A stretch of DNA of 64,000 nucleotides, taken from Peltaster fructicola (taxonomy: Eukaryota; Ascomycota; Dothideomycetes). The DNA is taken from contig CP051139.1 in the NCBI GenBank assembly GCA_001592805.2, positions 2,232,001 through 2,296,000 of the forward strand, written 5' to 3'. The stretch's first letter is position 1, and each line of letters opens with the position of its first letter. A program made the position numbers and the translations under genes. Shown here one piece after another: positions 31,820 to 43,286 of this stretch. The notes under the pieces are model-generated. The model ran no database searches and was not told where the DNA came from. It was given only the letters and a program-made list of their open reading frames with translations.

Positions 31820-33760
31820 ATGGGTCTCGGCGTACTGGAGAGCAAGCTCATGCGAGATGTGCCAGGTGAGTTGAGCTCTGAGCGTATACTGCATCACTCT
31901 AATGGTTGTGAGGTACGGCAAAACTCGAGGATCTTGATAAGACAGGTCATGTTGTGCAGAATAACGACGCATCACAACTCAAGCGGACGAAGGACGGCAT
32001 CGTTCTCGTCCCACAACCCTCAGATGACCCTAGAGATCCGTTGGTGGGCAGAGACACGGAGGCATATCATCAACACTGCTGACATCTTGACAGAACTGGC
32101 CGTTATGGCGACGAGATATGATCACCTTCCTCCTCTGCATGCTATCCGTGCTTGCATCGACTCTCTCACCGCTGCTGGCAGCTAACACGATCACACTTTT
32201 GTTCTGGTTTCAAGGTCAAACCATAACCTCCATGGCCCTACTCACTGGATATCATCTTCTCGGTGTAGCCGTTGCCGGTTTCTTCTTCGTTGCCTCCGCA
32301 CGAGTCTGGGGCAAGAGGCATACGTACATACTTGGCACTGTCATTATCATCGCTAGCTCCATCTGGGGAGGTTATGCTGGCCACAGCTATGAGTCGCTTG
32401 TGGCGGCAAGATTCTTCCAGGTACGTGGAGCAGATCTGACGGGGCTCTGGACTGGTACTGACAGACGTGCAGGGCGTAGGACTTGCGCCATTCGAGGCTT
32501 GTGTCAATGCAAGTGTTGGCGACCTATACTGTGTACACGAGCGCGGCAAGAGAATGGCGCTCACCAACTTGTGTCTATTTGGCGGTGCTTTCTTCACTCC
32601 TGTCATCGTTGGAGTCATCACCGAGACGATGGGATGGTGGTGGACCTTCTGGTTCATTGCCATCTTCGCCAGCATCTTCTTGCCGGTCGTATTCGTCCTT
32701 TGCCCAGAGACCACTTTCATCCGAGATCAGAAGAGACACATCCCTACACCAACCATCCCTGAGATATATGAGTTTCGACAACCCTCATCGGCGGCGTCCG
32801 ACGACGATCGCAAGTTCTCAGACGCAGTCTGGGCGATGAACAAGCGCGATTCTCATATTATGCGTATCGAAACCATGAAAGAGGTCTCTATGGATCTCGG
32901 TCGCGATCATCTGGAGGCTCAGAGACCTATGCAACCTGTGCCATGGGTTTCGAAGACATCATTGAAGCTGTTCAATGGTCGCTTTACCGACGAGTCCTTC
33001 TTCCAGCTCCTGCTACGACCACTTCCACTGTTCTTCCACCCAGGAATCCTTTGGGCATGTCTTATTCAGGGTACTCTTATCATGTGGACAGCTCTACTGG
33101 GAGTCATTTTGGCAGTGGTGGTCATTGCTCCACCACTCAGCTTTAACGCGACACAGACTGGTTTCATGTACGGCGGAGCTTTCGTGGGAGCGCTGGTAGG
33201 CTTCATCCTGTCTGGAGTATTGGCCGACTCTTCCACGAAATGGCTTTGCAAGATGAACAACGGTGTCTTCGAACCAGAGTTTCGCATGGTTCTCGTCATA
33301 CCACAAATGTTCTTCGGCTGCATTGGACTCTTCGGCTTTGGCTACGCAAGTGCAAACACTGCCGTATATGGCTGGGTCCTTCCAGACGTCTTCTTCGGCT
33401 TCGTCACTTGTGGCATGGTTCTTGGAGCTGTCGCTTCGGCTCTGTACATCGTCGATGCCCATGCCGACATCGAGGTCGAAGGCTTCACCTGTTTGCTCAT
33501 CTTCAAGAACATGCTAACATTCGTGATCACCTTCTATGCATTTGATTGGTATTCGCAGAGCGGCATCTACAAGCTGATGTACTCGTCAGGTGCTGTACAG
33601 GTTGGCATCCTGTCCCTGACTATTCCAATGTGTAAGTCTTTTGCTCACGCCCACCATGCACATAGATCGTTGCTGACAAATGCTACTAGATATCTTTGGA
33701 AAGAAGAACAGAGCATTCTTCACGAAATATGACATGCTCAAGATCCTTTGGCTGAGATGA
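31820..33760 (+). CDS. MFS transporter, DHA1/Hol1-like, five exons
   Basis: Exons 31820-31865, 31913-32043, 32094-32420, 32473-33631 and 33690-33760, with introns of 47, 50, 52 and 58 bp, give 577 residues. The spliced N-terminus reads VLVPQPSDDPRDPLNWPLWR, a signature of a large fungal MFS group related to yeast Hol1 and DHA1 drug-H+ antiporters. Twelve hydrophobic segments are visible, with a long cytosolic loop between TM6 and TM7 after PETTFIRDQ. The TM4-5 region has GVGLAPFEACVNASVGD. Substrates cannot be assigned from sequence; Hol1-type members move polyamines or cations. It faces a transcription-factor-like gene tail to tail, 310 bp away. Confidence 0.88.
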
Positions 33761-34070
33761 GCTATCGTCAAAGTACGATGTTGTTGCACTATATGTGTAC
33801 TATACGATAATGATGTGTATGAATTATGTCGACAACAGATAGTGTCCTCCACGGCACTTCATGAATCTGATCGAGACGACTTGCCCATGACACTTTGCTG
33901 TCGGACAGCACCTTGTCTTTGCATCTCTGACTTTGCTGACCATGAGATGGCATCAGGTCGAACTGTTGTATGGAGTAAACCGCACTTCAGGGATGGTGCT
34001 TTCGGGTATCAGAACCTGCTTGTTGTTGTATAGACCTTGTCAACTGAAACGCTTGACGGTGCGTGCTTCA
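33761..34070. other. Convergent intergenic region, 310 bp
   Basis: Between the stops of the MFS gene and the transcription-factor-like gene. It should contain both 3' ends. Nothing else is visible. Confidence 0.4.
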
Positions 34071-34964
34071 TCAGGATGAGCATGCCTGGAGATAGTGCAT
34101 ACAAGCAGTCTCTAGTGTACTGCTGGGAAAGATGAAGTCAAGCAACATCACACGAACCCTGTCCCACGTTTGCAGACAAGCCATTTGCAATGCCTGCTGA
34201 ACGACATCGCAGAAGGCCCGGCCATTCTCGTCATACAGAGCGCCAGCTGTAACACTGATGATCATGCTCGCCCAGCACGTTGCTCGAGCTATGCCTGGAT
34301 GCAATGGCAATGCTACCTTCAACGCTACAGCCTCCTGCCATGCAGCACACAACCCAGAGTTGTATAAGTTTGCGGAGGGTCGCGAAGTCACCAGTGTTCT
34401 GCCATGCCATAACAATAGGCAGATGCAGGCAAGTCCCAGCATTTGACACGTCGATGCTTCACCTTGTCGATCAGGGCTCTGCAATGCCACTAAAGCTGAT
34501 ACCACCTGCTGCAGTCGATCTTCGATGCCAGGACTGGCGAGATCAAAGCATGCTGTACTGCTTATGAGATCGAGCTGTTGCTTGTCGAGGCGAATGTGTC
34601 TTGCGAGATCGACGAAACCTTTGGGAAGTGCAGCAGGAAGGCGTGGTCTGTCGTCCTGGGTGACCGAAGCGCGCTGATATGCCTGAGACTCATTCATAAC
34701 AGGACCTGGAAGAGCATCGTGGATCCATGATTGGAGCGGCGTTGGTAATGGCTGTGGCGACAGAGACTCTTGTGAGGTTGCTGGTCGTCCAGTGTCCTCA
34801 ATGCCGGTCGGAACACTCCTCGTTCCTCTTTCGCCACGATTTCGTGCACGAGTCAGCCGGCTCTGTAGTGCACTCGCTCTAGCAGCTTGAGCCCTGACAA
34901 TTCTCCTTGACGCTTCGTCTCGTTTGCCGTGTTCCGCAACGATGACCAAGGGCGGCTGAGACAT
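34071..34964 (-). CDS. Fungal transcription-factor-like protein without a visible DNA-binding domain
   Basis: A single exon of 297 residues. The N-terminus has the basic block KRDEASRRIVRAQAARAS, seen in a group of fungal proteins annotated as transcription-factor-like. The central and C-terminal parts are helical (LDLISSTACFDLASPG, LQQVVSALVALQ, MLGLACICLLLWHG) and resemble a diverged Fungal_trans_2-type regulatory domain. No Zn2Cys6 cluster, bZIP or C2H2 finger is present. Function is unknown; it may act as a truncated regulator or a partner of another factor. An exon carrying a DNA-binding domain could lie upstream, but I found none. Adjacent to the MFS gene. Confidence 0.65.
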   Translation of the reverse strand: MSQPPLVIVAEHGKRDEASRRIVRAQAARASALQSRLTRARNRGERGTRSVPTGIEDTGRPATSQESLSPQPLPTPLQSWIHDALPGPVMNESQAYQRASVTQDDRPRLPAALPKGFVDLARHIRLDKQQLDLISSTACFDLASPGIEDRLQQVVSALVALQSPDRQGEASTCQMLGLACICLLLWHGRTLVTSRPSANLYNSGLCAAWQEAVALKVALPLHPGIARATCWASMIISVTAGALYDENGRAFCDVVQQALQMACLQTWDRVRVMLLDFIFPSSTLETACMHYLQACSS

Positions 34965-35941
34965 CTAGTCAAGGCTGAGAAGTCGGGCGTAGAGCGATAG
35001 CACTACTCTTCGAGTCCTTGAGGGCATGCAGACAAGCAATGTGCCTGAGCCAGTGATGCTCTCCAAGGGGAGTCAAGTTCAGATGCTCAGCATTAATGCT
35101 GTGGCACGTTCGTCAACTATGCGCGTGGTCCATGATCATGGAGAGCAGCCAGATATGGCAGGCCTGCACAGCACGTTAGCGCAGACACTGCATAGCTGCA
35201 CTGCAAACACTCTCCTCAAGCTAACACTGTGTGTGGTCTAAGGATGCCGCGCCAAGGTTATGCTCAGGCGCGTCATAGCTATCGTGCTCGGGCATCTGCC
35301 ATTATCGGCAAGTCGATAGAGCAGCACGCTAGCAGACGACACGTCGAGGCGGCATTCCACAAGCAAGCCGTGTTGTTTGAATGTTGATAGCCTCTCACAC
35401 GAGCTGTTGTGCCACGGCGAATCTCGATCCTTGCAGCGTATCGTGTCAACACGGCAAAGACGTGCCGTAGCCGGCTAGGAATGGTACCTCTCGTCCGATT
35501 TTCAGCTGCTGACTGTGCCGGATGTGCAGCCAAAGCTGTACTGGTTAGAATCATGCAATTACCTCTCTAGGACAATGTCAGCACAGTGGACGGAGAGAAT
35601 GAAAGAGATGACGTCGAGGCGTGGTTGTGATGGTCACACCAACCCGGAATGGGATTAATGTCTGCGCTGAGAGGACATCAGTTGGAGGAAGTGTGGAAGG
35701 GAAACATCAACTGCAGGATCGGCGCTCGATGCTAGCTGGCGATTGGTGCATCATCACTTCAGTAATGTGAATGAAAGTTGTTGCAATACATAATTGCAGA
35801 TACAGGCAGTTTGTATGGCTGGCATCGCTACCGCCCAATGGTTTTTTTCTCCGTACTTTCGAGAGTGTATATCTCCTGTCCTCAGAATGAAGTAGAGAGT
35901 CGTGCTGTGACAGCAGCAGGTGCAGACCTTGGTGATAAGAT
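34965..35941. other. Intergenic, no supported gene
   Basis: About 980 bp between the transcription-factor-like start and the Stm1-like stop. Short frames at 35026-35241 (+) and 35279-35554 (-) have no recognisable motif or credible splice sites. It likely includes the promoter of the former and the 3'UTR of the latter. Confidence 0.4.
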
Positions 35942-37312
35942 CTAGTTGCCGCCGAGTGCTGGGAACGCAGACTGGTCGTTGGCGTTGAAGTTGCCACCAC
36001 GAGTGCGAGGAGCGTCAGTACGCTCGCCACGGTAGCTGCCACGACCTTCGCCTCTTCCACGACCACCTCTGCCACGGAACTCGCCACGACCTTCGCCACG
36101 GCCACGACCTCCACGTCCGCCTCTGCCTCCACGTCCTCCGCGGTCTCCAGACTCGAGTGGAGCGTAGTACTGACCATCGACGGTAAGGAGATTCTTGGTC
36201 TTGTTCTCTTTCTCACGGCGGGCCTTGCCTCCAGCACCAGCGAAGTACTGCTCGTCGTCACGAGCATGCGCCTTGCCTTCCGGGAAGTTCTGTTTGGAGC
36301 CCTCGTTTGGCTTACGGATGTCCAGACCGCCGCTCAGTGCCAGACGCTTCTCAGCGAGATCAGCAAGGTACTGGTCGTACGACTTGGTCTTGTCCTCCTC
36401 AGTGGCTTCGCCATCCTCTCCTGCAAAGTCTGGTCCGTTGGAGAAAGCTGGGTCCTTAGCATCAGCTTCGCCAGTTGCCTCATTCTTAGTCTCGGCGTTG
36501 GCAATCGCGTCACCGGCACGCTCGTCGTCGAGCTCTGCGCCTGCAGTCTCAGCTCCCCAGCCATGGGCGGCCTGCTTCTCGTGCTCGCTGAGGTAAGTTA
36601 GTATATAGTATCTTCAAGAAATGCTTGTATTTTACTCACCCAAGACCGGTATGGGAGTGTCTGTCATCTCTTGCGGTACGTGTTCCTCCAAAATCACCGC
36701 GTCCTCGGCCTCTTCGCTCTCCGCGTGGACCTCGTCCTCGCTCGACACCGCGGTGGTCTCGTGGATCTAAATGTGTCAATGGCTATGCGCTCTTGGACTT
36801 AACACGAAGCTCACCTCGATCGCGCTTAGGGTGTCGATCAGTACGAAGACCGTCATCGCGCTGTTCAGCACGGTTGTTACCTGTGCCAGCTGTTGATGTG
36901 TCAGTCGACTTTCATCCACGAAGAGACAGGCACGTGCTCGACGCATCTTGCGTCTACGTGTCCCTCCAACGCACCTTGATCGCCTCTTACGAAGTTCGCC
37001 TGTCGTCCGCCTCTTCCACCGGCAGCTGGACGGTCGCCATTGACGGAAGCTTCAGCACCAGCATTTCGCTTACCAGTACGCTGTACGGGCTTGTCGATAG
37101 CTTTGGTTGGTGGCTCAGGCTCCCTGTTTGGGTCGAGCTCTGGGTCATTGCCTAAGCATTGTTCGTCAGCTCTGAAAGATTCGGTCGCAGGCTGGATTCA
37201 TCCATACCCAAGAGCTCGTAGAGGTTCTGCGCGATTGATGTTAATATGGTGCAATTGCTGCAATAAGGGTGAGCTGAGCTCGACTTACCTTGCTCACGAT
37301 CTGACTGGTCAT
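35942..37312 (-). CDS. STM1: Stm1/HABP4-type RGG ribosome- and RNA-binding protein, six exons
   Basis: Exons 37312-37289, 37226-37208, 37151-36975, 36889-36815, 36766-36640 and 36587-35942, with introns of 62, 56, 85, 48 and 52 bp, give 355 residues. After splicing the protein begins MTSQIVSKNLYELLGNDPEL, the conserved start of fungal Stm1. A first Arg/Gly block (RGRGPRGERRGRGRGDFGG) lies in exon 5. Exon 6 has the HABP4-like core (KSYDQYLADLAEKR, LSGGLDIRKPNEGSKQNF) and a long RGG tail ending DQSAFPALGGN. Stm1/SERBP1 proteins occupy the mRNA channel of dormant ribosomes and preserve them during starvation (family knowledge). The RGG segments are likely arginine-methylated. No single long frame shows the gene; frames in this region on other phases are shadows. 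Confidence 0.9.
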
Positions 37313-37742
37313 GATGGATTCGGTCACGACCTGCAAGTGGCCATCCTTTTGTGATGTATTAGATGAAGTAAAAGGAGTCGACGTTCGAGTGTTTGCTGGC
37401 CTGCCGAGATGAGCACGAATGAAGCTTGCGCCGAATTTGTGTGGCACTAGCGAATTGCAGCAAGCCTTGGCATATTTATTCATCCTTTCGCTGCTTGCGG
37501 TCAATGCCTTCACATTGTGCAACATTGGTCTCGAGCATCAAGAGACGCAGTACGCCGACAGCAGCATCGGTATCATATGCGTATCGTTCGGATTACGAGA
37601 CCTCACCGCGATCTCAGATGATGGACGCTGATATGAACAGGCTCAAGATTAATCATTTGGTAGATTGTCACTATCATTACGGTTTACAGTCCAGATTCAT
37701 TATATGAGGTTACACTGTAGCATTGCCGGCACTGGGCTGGTC
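37313..37742. other. Intergenic, Stm1-like promoter
   Basis: About 430 bp upstream of the Stm1-like gene and downstream of the bZIP stop. No gene or repeat seen. Confidence 0.4.
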
Positions 37743-39243
37743 TCATCTTCGTGCCTGATGGTCGAAGGAGTAGGCTGTTGGATAGTGCATGCTCGCTGTC
37801 AGGCCAAACGGATCAGCATCAAGCAGCGGGTCGTTAGGATCAATCATGTCTGTCGGTAGCTGGGCCGTTGGGCTCATATGATTCTGTTCGTTCTGAGAAT
37901 GTGGTGTCAACTGTTGATGATATGCGTATGAAACGTGCGGCAATCCGATTTGCGATGAGTAGTTAGCATGCATATTGTCGTGATCGCTAGGGTCGGGCTC
38001 GAGTTGGTCGAGCATGGATTGTGAAGCATCTTGAGTATCGTACTCTTGCTCTGTACGCACGAAATCAGCCTAGGACGACACAGTTCCATAGATGGGAGAA
38101 GGAGATGAACTTGCCTAGTTGATCGATGTGTTTCTGGAAAGGACTTGGATAGTAATTAGAAGGATTCTGCGAAGCCATACCAGAATCCGCGGGTTTTTGA
38201 GCTTGCACACCTTGGATACTTGTGCTGCTAGTGGATCGGTTCGTGGCATTGCCTGTCGTCATTTGCTGATGATGTGCCGAGCCTGGTCGGGCTGCGTACG
38301 GGTTTGTTTGTACCAGACGTGAGGGTGGATTCATTGGCTCATTTGGAAGCATTGATATTAGTGGTTGTGATCGTCCACCCGGGAATTGTTGTGTAGACTG
38401 GGAATGTGCAGATGTCGGCGGTGTCATACGGCCAGTCTGCATGGTTATTGGAGACCTCACCGATACGTTTGACGGCGATGAAGTATGTGATGATGGCGTA
38501 GGACCAGCCTGCGGAGACATCGCGGTGTTGTCCATGTTGAAAGTATTGGTGATTATGTTTGCAGATCGTCGAGCATGGTGCCGTTGTACTGCAGCGCGTT
38601 GCAGAGGCGCACGATTCTGTTGTGGATGTTGCATCGATGAGCCAGGTTGCATCATGCTTGTGGGAAATGTGGGACTACCAGCCTTGATTTGCAGTTCGGC
38701 CTGGACATCTATGCCCTTCTCAAGCAATATCCTCTCGAGCAGAGAGTTCTTATATCTCAGCATCAAGCACTCATCTGCTGCAGAACGATGATTCTGCTGC
38801 AAGGTCGCAAAGCGATTTCCTCATTTTGCTTGAGCTGCAGTTCGAGTGTTTTGATATATTCTGTTCGTCGTTCTCTGAAGGCTGCTTGGGCTTGTCGATT
38901 CCGTTGCTTTCGTTCTTCAGATGTTGCATATATCTATAGCCTGTTAGTTGTGATGATTCCTATAATGTACCGTCTGTGCAAAGACCAGATCGAGTGGTCA
39001 AAATGAGCCAAATGATGCGATGCAGCAATGACATCGAGGTGTGAGGACAACAAGACTTACTGGTTTCCGACCACCTTTGCGTTTCAGTGGCGGCGCATTG
39101 CTGTCTTTGTGACGATCCTGTTCCAGATCCTGGTCCGGGCTTGATCCTATAGAACTGGGAGTGCCATCGCGCTCGAGTTTACTAGGATCTGTGAGATCTC
39201 CGTCGAGGGCAGCCAGTCTGCTATCCTCCATCTCATCGTCCAT
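37743..39243 (-). CDS. bZIP transcription factor (AP-1-like), with an apparent frameshift
   Basis: Model: exon 1 39243-39061, intron 39060-38934 (127 bp), exon 2 38933-38115, intron 38114-38051 (64 bp, GC-AG), exon 3 38050-37743. Exon 1 is acidic and ends in KRKGGRKP. Exon 2 starts IYATSEERKQRNRQAQAAFR, whose NRQAQAAFR is the AP-1-type basic signature, and continues into the zipper. Near 38803-38807 the frame is lost: KQNEEIALR is in one frame and the next recognisable block, LQQNHRSAADECLMLRYKNS, is in another, so exon 2 has two bases too many (or one too few). Its length of 819 nt confirms this against the phase needed at exon 3. No GT dinucleotide lies upstream in the exon to allow an intron. 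It could be a sequencing error or a damaged allele. The last exon adds an acidic/Gln-rich tail after the HIDQLEQEYDTQ junction. Confidence 0.7.
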
Positions 39244-40403
39244 GATTCGTATAGTGTGCGTGCAAATCGTACACCCAGATAGCCACCAAGGTGCTCCGTA
39301 TGCACGATAGACCGATCAGGTACTTCGTTATCGGTGCCCTGTTGCTTTTGCGACCATACAGGCAGTGCCTGTGTGCCCCAAGATAGCTAGATTGGCGCCA
39401 GAAGTGTTCTAGAAGATATCGCAGTAGGGAAGCGATAGAGTGTTTCACGGCAGCGGGCTTGCAGATCTCGCACGTGGTCGTTCCTTTTCGATGTGTAATA
39501 GTGCCTCCTCAGAGAGACTGATAAGACGACGAACAATCGGTGCGCGGTCGAGTATGTTAAAGAAATTGGTAATGAGAATGTGGGCGGAGGTGCGTGAGTG
39601 AACTGACTTGCAGTGCGGAGTTGGCCTTCGCCTCGGGAGCAGAATTTTCTCCTATACATGCGACCTCTTGTTGAACCACCACTGCTCACGCCTACACAAG
39701 TCACGCGCTCGCCTTAGACTTGGCAAGCTTACGGCTCTGGCGGTGGGGATCCTTCAGACGGTCTTGGCTTCCAGGTTCTTCCAATTGGAGATCTCTTTCT
39801 TAGGCTACACAAGGCCACATACCTTCGACGAATGTCTACCGACCAGAACCGGTGAGTACTGCGTCACCATCACCGTAATCCGGCTTCGGTTCGTGCATGG
39901 TGATGGCCACCAAAGTCGTCAACACAAGTTGCGACACGACGAGGTGTAGCCTTGAAAGTCATGGCCAGTTCCTAGCAGTCTTTCGTGGCAAGTCACATGG
40001 ATGAGAGTGACTAGATAGGTGGGAAACAGCGTCTGAAGTGATTCGGGGAGATCTGCTCGTTGCTCAAGACTGCGGCATCGATGAGCGGCATCACAAAGGT
40101 ACGGGTATCCTGCCCACATATACTAGAACCAAGCTTGAAAGCACGCCTTCGACTACAGGTGTTGAAGTCGACCTGACTCCAGCGGCGGTAGAAAGAGCGT
40201 TGTTGCTCTAACACAAGAGCAAGCCTCCAGAGGTAAGTGCTTCTGGACTGGTTGCTGTCATGGTGCACGTCAACATTGCACGGAAAATATGTACAAACGG
40301 AGTCGTATACTTGTTGCAGCTGCAGGCAATGATGAGCTGGTGGCAGTACTTGATTGCAGCGATTGCGCCGGACTAACTACAAAGCACTTACACTCGTTTA
40401 CAG
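39244..40403. other. Divergent promoter region of bZIP and arrestin genes, with a probable 5'UTR intron
   Basis: About 1.16 kb. Next to the arrestin start there is a good intron: donor gaggtaagtg at 40234, branch-like ctaac, and acceptor tttacag ending at 40403, directly before the ATG. It is 170 bp long and probably splices the 5'UTR, though an upstream coding exon is possible. Other frames here show no motif. Confidence 0.5.
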
Positions 40404-42572
40404 ATGGACAGACGTTATGGCACAACGCTGGCTCACGGCGCCACCAGCAACCCTTCCCAATGGGCCTCTCTTTCACAACGACCACTGTCCGACATACGGG
40501 AGCTGACAGAACCGAGTCTGCCTGAAATGCCGGCTCTTCATATACCTCTCTCGAACCGACGACAACAGGAACTTCACCAGAATATAGCCAAGGCTTTACC
40601 CAATCGTTCGCGATCCACACGATCGACGCGAGAACAAGACGCAATCTATACCGCAGCGAGATACACACACGATGATCCTTCCTCATCCGCGTCCTCAGAT
40701 TCTCCCGCCTGCGCCGTGCCGGCTTCGAGTGTACCACAGCGCTCCTCATCAAGAGCGCAGACTCGCTCGGCAAGATCAAAGTCACAGAACGTATCGAGGA
40801 GGCCTTCTGCGCGTGCGCGCACCACTCAGAGCTCACCGACCAAGATTTCTGTCGCTCACGCGAAACACGGCATTGCGCAGATCCCAATGCCAGCGACTCG
40901 CGCTCGAGTACCAGCTTCTTTGGACGTTGCAGACTGTCCGACCATACGACATCCGCGCGTGAAGCTTGAAATGCATACGTCGGCACCACTACATGTAGGA
41001 GGTGGCTGTGTGCAAGGCTATATCAAGATGACAGTCGCAGGTCATGATCGGGTACAACATCATACCGATCTTATGCTTGCCTCTCTCGTAGTGAGCGTGC
41101 TGGGCGTCGAAGAAGCCGGCCGAGACCATCGATCCGCCTTTCTGTCTCTAGACACCCATACTATCAACGCACAACATCCGCCGACGCCTGCCATGGCTTA
41201 TGTACAACAGAGTCAGACTTCTCACGATCGGTGCTAGTATCTCAGATCAGCAACCAGCACGGTTCCATTCACAATAAGACTACCGCTCGATACGGGACCA
41301 CCACCATTCGAGTCGAAGCTGGCTCGCATAACGTTCTTACTTTCAGCAACTCTCACCATCGTCGACCAGCACAAGTATTATCGTGTACGGACATCTCAGA
41401 GCATCTGTATACTTCCAGTGTGCGATCCGGAGCACACATTGATACCGCTACCAGCACCAATAGTGGCTGCAGATGATGTGCTAGTGCAGCAACACGGGTG
41501 CGCTGATACGGTCAATTTGACAGCATCATTACATCGACAAATATGGGTCAGTGGGTGCAGCATATTCGTGGACGTCAACATCACAAATAGAAGCAAGAAG
41601 CATATCAAGCGCCTCGACATCTCACTAGAACAGGACATTCTGGTCTACAAGCACGCTGCGCCAGTGTCAGACACTACCCAGACTGATGCTCGAGTATTTG
41701 AGCACAATGAGCGTGCTATCCTATGCAGATATACCAGGCGCCACCATGTCGACAGATGGCTTGGAATTGCACCACGAACGATTGACGTCCGCACCTACAA
41801 CCTGGACGTTCCAAAGGGCGTTGCAACTATACGATGCGGCAGGTATTTCGAGGTACGACACTTCCTGAACGTCAGTATCTGCCTAGCACAAGACATGACA
41901 GTTGCGGTCCAGCTGCCTGTCAAGCTCGTTCACATCAACTCCTTGGATGTCCCGCCGAACGCGATCGATCCAGTGGCCGAGGCGCTGCAGTCGCAGCGTA
42001 TGCTAGAATGTCTCGACGACGCTCGTTCCACAGCGGGAGATGCCATCATCCGGACGGCGTCGCAACGGACAGCCTTTGCAGCACCTGGAGAGCATGGTCT
42101 GCGGAGACGTGATGAGCATCTTGACGTGATCGCTCAAGTGGGAAAGCTGTTGGACCAGTCGCCACGCAAGCACCAGAAGAAGGACAAGAAGGGTTTAAGC
42201 CATCGTGTCATTGATGATCCATTTCATATTGCAGCCCAGCCTTTGAGACGTCAGCTCTCTCGTAATGCAGCCACCAGTCCTAAGGTGGATACAGGTGTGA
42301 CCTTGGGCAAGACCGGCACAGTCAGACGGTACAACATCTCACCTCATACTCTCGGTCTGGAGCGTGTGCCATCGATACGACAAGCAGAACATGGATCGGA
42401 GAACCACAGACCAGGAACCTCACTCAGCTTTCGTGAGCGGCTCGACCGCAGTCGTTTCGAGTTCAAAGCGGTACGACGGCAGTCCAGCATGAGTGGATTG
42501 AAAGCTCGAAGCAAAGCCCTGCTCATGGGGATTGTTGGGAAGAAGGATGCAGCCATTGATCGTTGGATATGA
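40404..42572 (+). CDS. Arrestin-like protein, interrupted by one in-frame TAG
   Basis: Residues 1-185 are Ser/Arg-rich and disordered. An arrestin N-domain begins near HPRVKLEMHTSAPLHVGGG and runs through VVSVLGVEEAGRDHRSAFLS. A TAG lies at 41235-41237, yet the same frame continues as arrestin with YLRSATSTVPFTIRLPL, GPPPFESKLARI and, in the C-domain, DPEHTLIPLPAPI, WVSGCSIFVDVNITN and LDISLEQ, ending at 42572. The TAG sits where homologs, as I recall, carry Trp (W-x-L-R), suggesting a nonsense change. Alternatively a 36-bp intron (41202-41237, starting gtacaa) would remove it, but that is shorter than any other intron here. Arrestin-like adaptors recruit ubiquitin ligases to plasma-membrane cargo. 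Gene identity is good; integrity is uncertain. Confidence 0.68.
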
Positions 42573-43286
42573 ACAAGCGTGTTGGATGAGCGCTTCATTT
42601 TATGACATTCTTGACGTCGTTGTGCTTCCAATGATCGAAACATGCATATCTAGAAGTATGCAACCGGTTCTTTTTCGACCTGCTCATGTTGCCATGTCCG
42701 TAGACAACCAGACAATGAAAGGGACTGGAATGTAGGAGCGGAACCAATGGAAGAAGCGCGTGCGCAAAGTCATGGATAAGGACCGTGGACGGCTGAATGA
42801 ATCGATAGACCGAGAGAGCTAATCGGACCAATCATCGCCACCCTTGTCCCACGCGTATTGCCTTGTGATCGATGCAGCGCCTCCTCTTCCTCTCGCTTCC
42901 GTTCAAGATAGGCCTCGAGACACTGAAGGCCTCGTCTCCTCTACGTCCTCCGGGCATCGTTGTCAACCGTCAACAACATTTTCAAGTTTCAGCCAGCAAT
43001 CTATCAGCAGCGCGCCTTTCCGCTCGTCAATACCATCCGATCATCTGACTCACAGACGTCACTCGATCACGTACGTGGCTATCGACCAGTTCCCGGTTTC
43101 GGCCCTGCTTCATCATCAGTCATCGCGCAGTTGACTGTATAGTGCTTTCTTGTTCGTTCAAGTGAGTTTGACTTACACAAATACTTCATCACGCGCGACA
43201 TACACTGCCAGACAACTGTCGATCGATAACCTGGCCGACATACTGATCGGTCTACAGGAAAGCCACCTCCGACCACTCTACGCGTC
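42573..43286. other. Intergenic, Stb3-like promoter and leader
   Basis: About 710 bp. The last 400 bases are C/T/A-rich with repeated tca motifs, typical of a long fungal 5' leader. The small frames are not supported. Confidence 0.4.

Noticed and set aside
40270-40989. Minus-strand frame of 239 residues
   Set aside because: It is antisense to the disordered start of the arrestin gene and shows no family motif.
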